A stretch of 64,000 nt of DNA from assembly GCA_009692845.1 (NCBI GenBank), contig SHYK01000001.1, positions 306,400-370,399 on the forward strand, read 5' to 3'. The notes beneath the pieces were generated by a model. The model worked only from the letters and a program-made list of their open reading frames with translations. It was not told the origin of the DNA and ran no database searches. This DNA comes from Chloroflexota bacterium. Lineage in GTDB: Bacteria; Chloroflexota; UBA6077; SHYK01. The translations under genes and the position numbers were made by a program. Below are positions 26,071-34,636 of this stretch, piece by piece; position 1 is the first letter of the stretch; each line of letters starts with the position of its first letter.

Positions 26071-26852
26071 GTTGGCATCTCGCCCCACATGTAGCGCTGC
26101 CCGGCCGGGTTCAGACTGCCGCCGCGCGGCTCGTTGGTGATTCCCAGACTCTGAATTCCGGCCAAGGGGGTGGGCGCCTTGACCACGAACATGCTGGCTC
26201 CATCCTCTTCGAGATAGAAGGTGCCCCCGCTGACTCGCTCGCGCCCTGAGTTGAGCCAGACCTGATAGACCTGGCCTGGTTGCAGGGGAGGCAGACCGGT
26301 TACGACCAGCACTGCTTCCTTGTCGCCCGGCATGTAATACAAACTGCCGGCGGCGGTGGGTGCCATCTCGGTGCCGATTAGTGAGGTCATCGCTCCGCCT
26401 CGCTCAATCGCTTTGCCCATGACCTCAGCCGCGTGCTGCCCGGTTTGCCAGCTTCGCTCCAACGCCGTCTGGGTGGAGTGCACCTGTCCCTGGAGGGCTA
26501 GCACCTGAGAAGCCAGCCACACGCAGGCGATGAGCGGGGCAACCGCGATAGCGGCTGCCAACTGAAGATTTCTCCAGGGGCTCGTAGGACGAGTCGACCG
26601 AGGCACTGCGGAAAAATCGACGAGGCTCTGGTCACGCCCCAAAGCATCGAACAATTGGCGGCGAGCCGTGGGAGCCGGGAGACGGCCGGGTACGGCTTGG
26701 CGGAGCAATTGGGCAGCTCGCCAGGAAATGGCGATTCGCCGCGTGCAGTCGGCGCATTCGCTGACATGCTCTTCGACGGCGTCTCCCTCTTCGGTGGATA
26801 GGGCTCCCAACACGTAAAGGTCCCGAAGCTCCTCAACGTCAGCGCAAATCAT
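26067..26852 (-). CDS. zinc-binding anti-sigma factor, RskA-like
   Basis: 261 aa. The N-terminal anti-sigma zinc motif reads HVSECADC (H-x3-C-x2-C), a single transmembrane helix follows at about 100-122, and the outer domain has the RskA-type signature VVTGLPPLQPGQVYQVWL. It should hold the adjacent ECF sigma factor at the membrane and release it on an envelope signal. ATG 26852 is preceded by GGGTGAT; GTG 26861 is possible. The gene overlaps the sigma gene end by 14 bases, so the pair is coupled. Confidence 0.9.
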   Translation of the reverse strand: MICADVEELRDLYVLGALSTEEGDAVEEHVSECADCTRRIAISWRAAQLLRQAVPGRLPAPTARRQLFDALGRDQSLVDFSAVPRSTRPTSPWRNLQLAAAIAVAPLIACVWLASQVLALQGQVHSTQTALERSWQTGQHAAEVMGKAIERGGAMTSLIGTEMAPTAAGSLYYMPGDKEAVLVVTGLPPLQPGQVYQVWLNSGRERVSGGTFYLEEDGASMFVVKAPTPLAGIQSLGITNEPRGGSLNPAGQRYMWGEMPT

Positions 26853-27433
26853 ATCGATCACCCAATATGCCGTCTGCTTCGAGGAGCAGACGGAGCTTGC
26901 GCATGCCGAGGCGGATTCGGGTCTTGGCGGTGCCCAAGGGCTCGCCGAGCTCGGCGGAAATTTCCGCGTGAGTCTTGCCTTGAAAGAAGGCCATCTCGAT
27001 GGCTTGACGCTGAGCGACTGGAATCTGGGTCAGCGCCCGTTTGATCGCCACCGCCGTTTCTTTTTGGCCGGCGGCCTCGCTCAGATTGAGCTCAGTCTCA
27101 TCGGCTAGTGCGCCGGTGTCGGGCCAAGTTTCGGGAAACTGCTGTTCACTGCGGGTCTTTTGACGGCGCAGAAAGTCGATCGCCCGATGATGCGCCACGC
27201 TCATCAGCCAGGAGCTAAGCGAGCCACGATCCGGGTCGTAGGCCTCCGGCTGACGCCAAAGCTTGAGAAAGACTTCTTGCAGAACGTCCTCCGACGCGGC
27301 GCTATCACCCAGATCTTGTAGCTGAGCGAGTAGATGGCACGGGCGTAACGACCGTATAGCTCGCCAGAGCATTGGTTTGATGGCCCCGCAGCTGAGCTAT
27401 CAGGGCCTGGTCGCTTAAGGACGCGGGGTCCAT
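26839..27433 (-). pseudogene. ECF sigma factor with two single-base deletions as sequenced
   Basis: SigK/RpoE-type sigma factor. Region 2 and region 4 (EDVLQEVFLKLWRQ; THAEISAELGEPLGTAKTR) are intact in the frame ending at 26839, but its N-terminus is foreign. The true start is ATG 27433 (MDPASLSDQALIAQL). At 27362-27364 one G is missing; the next frame then gives the region 2.1 sequence ELYGRYARAIYSLSYKI. At about 27310 another base is missing, after which LGDSAASEDVLQ continues. With both bases restored the product is 198 aa. Either the gene is dead or the consensus has two indels. It pairs with the anti-sigma gene and is followed upstream by a glycosyltransferase. Confidence 0.85.
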
Positions 27434-27510
27434 CTGCTACTCATACGCACCGGCTGCCAGGGGTGGATTGCAGTGGGTTTGCCCCGGTTCCCCGCGCTGC
27501 CTGGCTGGGG

Positions 27511-29019
27511 CTAAAGGTCGCGGCCGCCGGGGAGCGATGCAAGTGTCCGGGGCAAAGATGGCGGAGCCATCTGCCCGATGCTTGTGCCGACGACGAAGAC
27601 CAAGCCGGTGAGGAAGTACATCGCGTAGAGGAGGCTGCCCCAAATATGGAGGGTGGCCGCGTAAGTAACCGTCGCCAGGCTGAAGCAGGCAAACAGCGTC
27701 TCGATGGCGATAAAGCTGTCGGCTGGGATGACGTACTTTTTGCCATCCAAAGAGTCCGACGCTCGGGCGATCCCATACTTCGGGGTCCGTTCAAAAGCGA
27801 GCTGGCGAGCGAAGACCACTTTGAGCACGCCGCCGACCACAATCAACATGATGCCAGCACCCATGACGCTCGCCAACAAAACGTAGGGAAGTCGTCTCAC
27901 CAGATTTCCGTAGGCACGCCACTGCCCGTAAATAAGGTAAAGGACGGGGGCCAGGGCAGGCAGGCTCGTGACTAGCCAGACCGTGGGATTCGGAGACGTG
28001 ACGCCTGCCCGATACGCATAGTAGAGAAGGAAAGGCTGCAGCAAAAACGTGGTGAGCAAACAGACGTGACTCATGTAGCCGAGTAGGTGAAGAGCGGCTT
28101 CGATCTTGACCAAGGGGGCGAGCGGCGCGCGGACTACCCGCGGAAGCAGCTTGAGCGCACAAGCGAAGCTGCCTGCTGCCCATCGGCGTTGCTGCCGACG
28201 GTAAGCCGTGACCGTCACCGGCAGCTCGGCATAGGCGACGACATCCGGCAGATAGACGGCTTCCCATCCCTTGAGTTGGGCCCGGTAGCTGAGGTCCAAG
28301 TCTTCGGCGAGCGTATCGTGCTCCCATCCTCCGGCGTCCTCGATCGCCTCCCGTCGCCAGACCCCGGCCGTGCCGTTGAAATTCATAAAGAAGCCGCCCC
28401 GGTTCCGGGCTACCTGGTCGACCAGGAAGTGAGCGTCGGTGATGACTGCCTGGAGCTCGGTGAAAATGGAATAGGATTGATTCAGGTGGCCCCAGCGGGC
28501 CTGGACGAAGGCGACCCGCTCGTAGGAAAAATAAGGGACGGTCTCTTTGAGGAAATTGCGGGGGGGCACAAAGTCGGCGTCAAAGACGGCGATGAACTCA
28601 CCCTCGGCGGTGGCGAGGCCCTCTTGAAGGGCCCCCGCTTTGTATCCAACCCGATTGGGGCGTCGAATGTGAACGACGTTGACCCCCTGGCTGGCGTATT
28701 TCTTCACGAGTCGGTCCGAAATGAATTGAGTCTCGTCAGTCGAGTCGTCTAAGAGTTGGATCTGGAGACGGTCGCGCGGCCAATCGATATCACAAGCGGC
28801 CTCGAGCAAGCGCTCGACCACATACAGCTCGTTGAAGATCGGTAATTGGACCGTGACGCGTGGGTAGGTTGACAGCGGCGGGGCCGCGGGATGCTTGACT
28901 GGCTTGGTCGCGGCGAGGACGGTCAAGTACAGAAGATTGAGCCCAATACAGAAAAAGACCGTGCAGCCAATCGCATAGACCGCCGTGATAGGCAGCCATA
29001 AGGCGTCGAGAATCACCAT
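27511..29019 (-). CDS. family 2 glycosyltransferase, CslA / beta-mannan-synthase-like
   Basis: 502 aa membrane processive glycosyltransferase. The GT2 set is complete: DDSTDET, the metal site DAD, EDLDLSYR and QQRRW. One helix precedes the catalytic domain and about four follow it, as in cellulose-synthase-like A proteins that make beta-mannan or glucomannan. The polysaccharide is not predictable from this. The frame opens at 29217, but the first helix starts right after ATG 29019, so the shorter form is chosen. Same direction as the sigma/anti-sigma pair; possibly part of the stress-controlled envelope unit. Confidence 0.85.
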   Translation of the reverse strand: MVILDALWLPITAVYAIGCTVFFCIGLNLLYLTVLAATKPVKHPAAPPLSTYPRVTVQLPIFNELYVVERLLEAACDIDWPRDRLQIQLLDDSTDETQFISDRLVKKYASQGVNVVHIRRPNRVGYKAGALQEGLATAEGEFIAVFDADFVPPRNFLKETVPYFSYERVAFVQARWGHLNQSYSIFTELQAVITDAHFLVDQVARNRGGFFMNFNGTAGVWRREAIEDAGGWEHDTLAEDLDLSYRAQLKGWEAVYLPDVVAYAELPVTVTAYRRQQRRWAAGSFACALKLLPRVVRAPLAPLVKIEAALHLLGYMSHVCLLTTFLLQPFLLYYAYRAGVTSPNPTVWLVTSLPALAPVLYLIYGQWRAYGNLVRRLPYVLLASVMGAGIMLIVVGGVLKVVFARQLAFERTPKYGIARASDSLDGKKYVIPADSFIAIETLFACFSLATVTYAATLHIWGSLLYAMYFLTGLVFVVGTSIGQMAPPSLPRTLASLPGGRDL

Positions 29020-29317
29020 ACCCCTTGGGCCAATAGAGCGATATTTGCCCCTCGTAAGGCGCCTGCATCGAGGCCCCGCGCGGAATACAGAGTACCCAAG
29101 AGATGCATTTTTGCGGGTAGCGAGAGTATATCGTGCTCCCAGGGCTCTGTCACGGATGGCCTCCGGCAAGCATAGACGTGCACCCGCGGTTGGGCCTATT
29201 ATTGGGAAAAGTTGCACTGGCGTGCCGCGTTGCGGGCAAAATCACGCGCCTAAACCACCGGAGGGACTTGCCCTGGCATCTCATGCAACGCGGTACAGTG
29301 ACCTTGAGGCATTGTTC

Positions 29318-29503
29318 ATGCTTCGCCTGTTTCGGCTGGTGCACCTTAGCTCTGTCCGGTGGGCGTCCTGGTCCCGGGACGAGTGGAAAGCTCAGTTGAT
29401 CGAGTCTGGCATCAGGTCCCTAACCAAGGACTGCGAGGATCTCGGACTGGGCGCCGAAGCGCGGGCACTCCTCGATCCTGATGGCGGAATCTGGGTCTCG
29501 TAG
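29318..29503 (+). CDS. small hypothetical protein
   Basis: 61 aa, not recognised. MLRLFRLVHLSSVRWASW is followed by a charged helical stretch and the C-terminus LLDPDGGIWVS. It is divergent from the glycosyltransferase and its last 23 bases overlap the start region of otsB in another frame, which suggests coupling. No strong ribosome-binding site precedes the ATG. Composition looks coding but length makes this tentative. Confidence 0.45.
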   Translation: MLRLFRLVHLSSVRWASWSRDEWKAQLIESGIRSLTKDCEDLGLGAEARALLDPDGGIWVS

Positions 29504-30356
29504 CGCCCCCAATTCAAATGGGCGGGCGGGCGGGGCTTCCTTATCGAAATCAGCGCTCAGGTCAAAACGCTTGAATCCCACCCTCGCAGCTTGCCAAACG
29601 GCCTTGCGAACCCACCCCGCTGCGTTACTGGTCGATCTCGATGGCACGATCAGTGAAATCGTCGAGCATCCGGAGTTGGCGGTGGTCCGAGCAGGCTGCC
29701 GAGAGGCCCTTCGGGCGCTAGCCGGCCGAATCGCGTTGGTCGGAGTCTTGAGCGGGCGCCCCGCGCTCGAGGCGAAGGGTCTGGTGGGACTCGATATGAT
29801 CGACTACTGGGGCCTCCATGGAATGGATTTCCTGAAGGACGGAGTCGCGTCCCGGAGCCGGGAAGCCCAGCTATTTGAAGGGGCGGTGACTGCGGCGGGT
29901 CACGAGCTCGGAAGCTGGGATTTTGGCCCCGGCGCGCGCCTCGAAAAGAAGGGTCTGTCCGTCGCGGTTCACTACCGGGGCGTGGCCGACCCGGTGGCCT
30001 GGCGGTTGCGGTTTCTTTCGTACTTGGAGAAGGTGGCCGCGACGCAGGGCCTCGAGGTCCTGGAGGGCAGAAAAGTGATCGAGCTTCGCCCACCCGGCTT
30101 TGGGAAAGGCTGGTGTGTGACCACGATCATTCAGGAGTGGCGGCTCGGGGCGGTGGTCTATGTCGGGGACGACCGAACCGACTCGGAGGTGTTCCAAGCG
30201 CTGCGGGAATGGAGGCACACCAGCGGGGCGCGCAGTGTGTCGGTGGGGGTATCCAACCCGGAGGTTGCCGGCGCCTGGGCGAGTCCTCCGGATTTCGCGG
30301 TTGCCGATGTCGATGCGGTGGAGCAACTACTCCAGGATCTGGCGGTCGCTCTCTAA
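29481..30356 (+). CDS. otsB: trehalose-6-phosphate phosphatase
   Basis: HAD-superfamily phosphatase, 291 aa, removing phosphate from trehalose 6-phosphate to give trehalose, an osmoprotectant. Motif I is DLDGTIS (nucleophile Asp about residue 52), followed by VLSGRP, the substrate part LHGM and motif IV GDDRTDSE. No otsA synthase is in the window. The N-terminal 35 residues before the HAD domain are poorly conserved, so the true start may be the TTG near 29570 rather than ATG 29481. Confidence 0.88.
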   Translation: MAESGSRSAPNSNGRAGGASLSKSALRSKRLNPTLAACQTALRTHPAALLVDLDGTISEIVEHPELAVVRAGCREALRALAGRIALVGVLSGRPALEAKGLVGLDMIDYWGLHGMDFLKDGVASRSREAQLFEGAVTAAGHELGSWDFGPGARLEKKGLSVAVHYRGVADPVAWRLRFLSYLEKVAATQGLEVLEGRKVIELRPPGFGKGWCVTTIIQEWRLGAVVYVGDDRTDSEVFQALREWRHTSGARSVSVGVSNPEVAGAWASPPDFAVADVDAVEQLLQDLAVAL

Positions 30357-30376
30357 CGTCGCCCATTTGAGCCACG

Positions 30377-30404
30377 GTCCTTCGAGAGCCTCAGGACGAA
30401 CGGT
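30377..30404. repeat. REP-like element, copy 1
   Basis: Contains CCTTCGAGAGCCTCAGGACG followed by AACGG. Related copies occur at 36926-36949, 36985-37012 and, inverted and shorter, 45812-45831. The core is CCTTCGAnAnCCTCAGG. This copy lies between the convergent otsB and VWA genes. Confidence 0.65.
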
Positions 30405-30418
30405 TGTTTCTGGGCTGG

Positions 30419-32554
30419 TTAGCGGACCATCCGCCGCTTGTTGTTGACGTAATCGAGCAAGATGTATTCGCCGATCTCGTCGGGCGAAGCGAAGAACGCG
30501 CGGCCCTGGTTGAGTCGAGCCATGGTCCGGACGAACTCAGACGAGCCCCGCTGGCGCTCCATCATGAACGTGTTGATGGTGATCTTGTCCTTGGTGCAGC
30601 GCACGACTTCCCGCAACGTCTCTTCCATCGCACGGGGTGCGCGCCGAAATGCTGACCGCTCCCACGAATCCTCCGTTTGAGCGGCTGAAGTGAAAGTCGT
30701 TGGCTGGCCGTCGGTAATCAGAATGATCTGCTTGGTGCCGGAGCACTTACTCAGGAGCAGTCGGGCCTGGCGGAGGGCCTCCTGCACGTTGGTGCCGCCG
30801 CCGTATTCGACCCAGTAGCTGTCCAGGAGCATTTCGGGCCGTAAAGTGAGCACGAAGTAGCTAAAGGCGACGACCCAGAGGTTGTCTTTGGGGAACTTCG
30901 ACCGAATCAGGCTGTCCAGGGCCATAGCGACCTTCCGGCCGGCCTGAAAGCGGCCCCCCTGCATCATCGAATAGCTCATGTCGAGCATGATCACCGTGGA
31001 GCATTGAGTCAGCGTCTCGGTGCGATACACCTCGAAGTCGTCGATCTTCATCTTGACCGGAGTGCCGGGCCCCTCCCGCAAGAGCGAGTTCAGGACGCTC
31101 CGCTGGGAGTCGATGAAGAATTGATCGCCGAACACGTAGGGCTTCGTCTCATCCAGGCGCTCGACTCCGAAGCCCCGCCGATCCAGCGCATGATCGCCGA
31201 TGGAGTTCTGGGCCATCCGACCAAAGATGTCCTGGAGGGCTCGCTCGCCGATCTTGCGAATGGCGCGCGGCGTCAGCTCCCAATCTTTGCCCCGCCGCTG
31301 AATCAGGCCGGCTTCTTCCAGCATCCGGGTCATCTGCTGGAGCTGCTCGGCCATTTGCCGAGCCTCCTCGCCCAGTAATCGGCCGACTTCATCGGTATCG
31401 ATGTCCGACGTGTTGTTGCTCCGGATGGACTGCAACAGCTCTTGCTCGAGCTCGCCCATGCTGTTCAGGTCGCCCATGAGCTTCATGGCTTCCTGAAGTG
31501 AGACGGGCTCGTCTCCGTTGACGTCGTATTCCTGCTGGCCAAAGCCCGGGCGCAGCTGCTGCAGGTTGCGGCCGAGGTTGGCCATTTCTTGCTGAAATTG
31601 CTGGTCCTGGAAGATCGAATCGACCATGTCTTCGAGCTGCTGCCGCATTTCCGGGGACATAGAGTTCAACAAGGACTGCATCTGCCCCATTTGCTGCTGC
31701 AGGTGGTCCAGGAGCTGGTCGAGGTCCTTGATCCCGTCTGGGAAGTTCTGGCCCCACTTCTTCATGAAGTTCTCGAAGTCCGGGTCCTCGCCGTTCTTTC
31801 GGGCCTCCATCATCTGATTGAGGTCATGAATCATTTGGCGCATCTGCTGCATGCTCTCCGGGGTCATCTGCTGCAGGCTCTGCTGAAGCCCCTGGAAATA
31901 GCTCTGCATCATCTGCTGCTGCAGCATCTGGAGCAGCTCTTCGAACTGCTGGCGAGCCTCAGGCTCCATGAAGTCGTACTCCCGAAGGTCGCGAATCCGG
32001 CCGCCGACGTCTGCCGGTAAGTGGTCGAGCTGCTCGAGCCGCTGGCGCACCATCTTTTCCATGATGTCGCGGAACATCGGGTCGTTGTCCCCGGGCAGAT
32101 TCGGCCGGGGCGTCCCGGCCTCCGATTGCTCGGCTCCGGGTTTGCCCTCTGTATCGGAGGTCGCGGGGGCCGCGTTCTCAGCATTTGGGCTCGTTGGGTC
32201 AGACGGCGGCTGGTCGGCTCCGGCCATGTTCGGGTCGAGCCTTCGCTGAATCCCTTCACGCTCGGTCTTGAGCAGGTTTTCGAGTCGTTCCTGAATGTCG
32301 TCGAACACCGATCCGAGGTTGAATCGGTCGAGATTACGCTCGCGGGCCTGGCGAAGCCGGTCAAGGAGGTCCTGGAGCCCCATCATGCGGCGACCACTCG
32401 AGAATTCGGCCCCGTGCTGCATCATGCGGCGCAGAGTGTTGCGGAGGTCGCCGTCTTCCAGCATGTCTTCGGCGATGTGCTGCATGAGATCTTCGGCCGT
32501 GAAAGGATCGACGTTCTGGGTTCCATCCCAGCGGGTATATCGGAACAGGTGCAT
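30419..32554 (-). CDS. VWA-domain protein with Gln/Met-rich helical middle
   Basis: 711 aa. N-terminal helical part, then a Q/M-rich amphipathic region (about 240-420, e.g. LQQQMMQSYFQGLQQSLQQM) and a C-terminal von Willebrand A domain with the metal-ion site DMSYS, GGGTNVQEA and ITDGQP. This layout resembles VWA proteins that work with MoxR-type AAA ATPases, but no MoxR gene is in the window. ATG 32554 is chosen because AGGAAGGGG precedes it and the upstream frame overlaps the next gene. Predicted cytoplasmic; no signal peptide. Confidence 0.82.
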   Translation of the reverse strand: MHLFRYTRWDGTQNVDPFTAEDLMQHIAEDMLEDGDLRNTLRRMMQHGAEFSSGRRMMGLQDLLDRLRQARERNLDRFNLGSVFDDIQERLENLLKTEREGIQRRLDPNMAGADQPPSDPTSPNAENAAPATSDTEGKPGAEQSEAGTPRPNLPGDNDPMFRDIMEKMVRQRLEQLDHLPADVGGRIRDLREYDFMEPEARQQFEELLQMLQQQMMQSYFQGLQQSLQQMTPESMQQMRQMIHDLNQMMEARKNGEDPDFENFMKKWGQNFPDGIKDLDQLLDHLQQQMGQMQSLLNSMSPEMRQQLEDMVDSIFQDQQFQQEMANLGRNLQQLRPGFGQQEYDVNGDEPVSLQEAMKLMGDLNSMGELEQELLQSIRSNNTSDIDTDEVGRLLGEEARQMAEQLQQMTRMLEEAGLIQRRGKDWELTPRAIRKIGERALQDIFGRMAQNSIGDHALDRRGFGVERLDETKPYVFGDQFFIDSQRSVLNSLLREGPGTPVKMKIDDFEVYRTETLTQCSTVIMLDMSYSMMQGGRFQAGRKVAMALDSLIRSKFPKDNLWVVAFSYFVLTLRPEMLLDSYWVEYGGGTNVQEALRQARLLLSKCSGTKQIILITDGQPTTFTSAAQTEDSWERSAFRRAPRAMEETLREVVRCTKDKITINTFMMERQRGSSEFVRTMARLNQGRAFFASPDEIGEYILLDYVNNKRRMVR

Positions 32555-32565
32555 CGTTCCCCTTC

Positions 32566-33627
32566 CTATTTGAGGGCGTAGTGGAGGACGGTGCCTCCCT
32601 GCCCTACAACCCAAGCTGTGTTGACGTCGACCGCTGAGAAGGCCAGCAGGGTCTTGGCCACGCCGGAATCTTGATTCAACCAAGTTCGGCCGCCATCTTC
32701 CGTATGGAGAATGGTTCCGGCGACGCCTATCGCCCAGCCAACGTTGGAGTTGACGAAGCTGATGTCGGTGATCCCATTGCCAGTCGGGGCCCGCTGCCGC
32801 TTCCAGGTCGTGCCGCTATCGTCTGTGCGATAGATCCGGCCCTTCTCGCCGGCATACCAGCCATTGTTCCGATCGATGAAATAGATCGCCCCCACCTTGT
32901 CGGTCGCGGCGAGCTGCGACGTCCAATGCTGGCCGCCATCAGTGGTGAAACCCAGTGTATAGCGAGTGCCTCCGACCCACGCGTGGCTCGCGTCAATGAC
33001 CGACAGCGAAGACAGGGCGTACTCGCCGAGCCCGGTTTGCTCGGTCCAGGTGTGGCCGCCGTCCTGGGTACGGAACAGCTCACCAGTATTTCCGGCCATC
33101 CAGCCTACATTCGCATCGATAAACTTCACGGCGTTGGGGAAGATCGTGCGTTCTTCAGTGAGCGGACTCCACGATTGACCACCGTCTTTGGTGAACAGGA
33201 CAGTGTTCCAGGAGCCGACCGCCCAGCCTCGCAACGGATCGATGAAATCGATGGCCTCCAGCCGCTGGCGGGTGCCCGATGCTTGAGGCTTCCAGCTTTG
33301 GCCGCCATCGGTCGTGGCATAGATGGAGCCCCGGTCACCGACCGCCCATCCGTGGAGATCGTCCGTGAAGTCGACTCCGCTAACATCGATGGGCCGCCCG
33401 GACGAATCGGCCAGGCCGGTCTGGGGATGCCAGGACGGCTGGGCTCACGGCCAGCGGAACTGCTGGTTTGCCGCCACGATGTAGACCAGGACCGGGACCA
33501 TGAGAATGTAGAGAACGAGGGTGAAGCTGGCGTCCACACCGAGCTGGCGAAGCTGGGCGAGGAGCCTGCGGAGAACCAGCTCGATCGGCGGTACGATCTT
33601 CGCTGGCTTGCGGGTGGCAGTTGCCAT
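32566..33627 (-). pseudogene. membrane-anchored Ycf48-like beta-propeller interrupted by in-frame TGA
   Basis: One frame of 354 codons. Residues 1-60 (ATG 33627) hold a basic head and a transmembrane helix ending in ANQQFRWP. Codon 61 is TGA (33447-33445). The frame then continues without any start codon into a repeat propeller of the Ycf48/BNR type, with recurring GWAVG, DGGxxW and GWMAG units, to the stop at 32566. The first start after the TGA is a TTG at 33234, inside a blade, so separate translation of the propeller is unlikely. A single TGG-to-TGA change would explain it. Function of intact relatives outside photosystem II is unknown. Confidence 0.75.
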
Positions 33628-33770
33628 AAAGTGCCTTTGGAAGCTTTCCGACCGGGCCTACCCTGGGATCATACATCGCCCGGTTCACTCGCTTGGCTTC
33701 GGCCGGAGATGGAGGGCCGCGCGCGGTCGCCCGGTCGGGAGGGCGGTCCCGCAATCTGGAGACTAGCTGG

Positions 33771-34376
33771 ATGCCGAACGCGAGCCAAGGTGGATCAAGC
33801 GGGGCGCCCTGGCTCCTGATCGCCGGCCTTCCATCGTTGGCGGCCGCGATCTACGTTGCCGAGAAGCAGCCATTGCTGGCCGTGGCTGTTGGTGGGTTGG
33901 TGGTGATGGGTCTCGCCTTGTGGCTGGTGATCTGGCGCCGGAGATGTGACAGTTGGAAGATCCGAGCGAGGACGCTGGGTGAGCTGCTGGCGCTAACCCC
34001 GCCCCAGTTTGAGCTCGCGGTGGCGACTTTGCTGGCCGATCTTGGCTATCGCGACGTGCGGCACATTGGCGGAGCAGGGGATCTCTCGGCGGATGTGATC
34101 TGCCGCGATAAACGAGGGCGAGACGTGGTCGTGCAGTGCAAGCGCCACGCCCCGGGCATTCGGGTGGGCTCGGGAGACGTGCAGGCCTTCATCGGGATGA
34201 TGACGGTGCACCATCGAGCCGAGCAGGGCATCTTCGTCACGACGTCAGCGTTCAGCAAGCCGGCCGCCGAGCTGGCAGCCGCCCATCAGCTTCAGCTAAT
34301 CGACGGCGATGAGCTAACACGCCTCATCGAGCGAACCCAGCGCCGACGAAGTCGAAAACCGGGCGCTTCGCCCTGA
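33771..34376 (+). CDS. membrane-anchored Mrr-type restriction endonuclease domain protein
   Basis: 201 aa. Two hydrophobic stretches at about 15-55 anchor it, and the C-terminal 110 residues form a PD-(D/E)xK nuclease domain of the Mrr_cat family: FELAVATLLADLGYRDV, the catalytic aspartate in GDLSADV and QCK in VVVQCKRH. Mrr enzymes cut modified DNA (type IV restriction); membrane-bound relatives are common but uncharacterised. ATG 33771 is chosen; the frame extends to 33693. Divergent from the Ycf48-like gene. Confidence 0.85.
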   Translation: MPNASQGGSSGAPWLLIAGLPSLAAAIYVAEKQPLLAVAVGGLVVMGLALWLVIWRRRCDSWKIRARTLGELLALTPPQFELAVATLLADLGYRDVRHIGGAGDLSADVICRDKRGRDVVVQCKRHAPGIRVGSGDVQAFIGMMTVHHRAEQGIFVTTSAFSKPAAELAAAHQLQLIDGDELTRLIERTQRRRSRKPGASP

Positions 34377-34387
34377 CGCTATCGTCT

Positions 34388-34490
34388 GAAGCCCTCCCCC
34401 GAAAGACGGGGGAGGGCTTCATAGTCCCTCCCTTGACGGGGGAGCGTAGGCGGTGGTTCATAGTCTCTCCCCCTCGACGGGGGAGGGTTA
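34388..34490. repeat. cluster of GGGGAG hairpin repeats
   Basis: The first unit is a perfect hairpin: GAAGCCCTCCCCCG (34388-34401), loop AAAGA, CGGGGGAGGGCTTC (34407-34420). Two related units follow in direct tandem, each containing TTCATAGTC, then a CTCCC run and GACGGGGGAG. The block starts 11 bases after the Mrr gene. It may also serve as a terminator, but no U-tract follows. Similar CCCTCCCCC repeats are common mobile-like intergenic elements in GC-rich bacteria. Confidence 0.75.
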
Positions 34491-34572
34491 GGGTGGGGGT
34501 CCTACCGCGTCGGATACGGATCAACCCTTGGGGACGTTCGCGGCCACCTCGCCCACGGTTTTGGCGTGACCC

Positions 34573-34609
34573 GACCGCCCCCGGCTTCCACTGGAAGCCG
34601 GGGGCGGTC
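34573..34609. repeat. perfect 18-bp inverted repeat, 1-base centre
   Basis: GACCGCCCCCGGCTTCCA (34573-34590) and its exact complement (34592-34609) flank a single C; ACTTTT follows. It lies 27 bases upstream of the only usable start of the lipoprotein gene. It could be a terminator for the plus strand, or a palindromic insertion that removed the original 5' end of that gene. Confidence 0.8.
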
Positions 34610-34636
34610 ACTTTTAGCCCTTTCGGCGCGGCCGCG

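Noticed and set aside
33445-33447. Genome-wide reading of TGA as tryptophan
   Set aside because: TGA is used as a true stop in many intact genes here, including ATGA and GTGA overlaps, so code reassignment is excluded.
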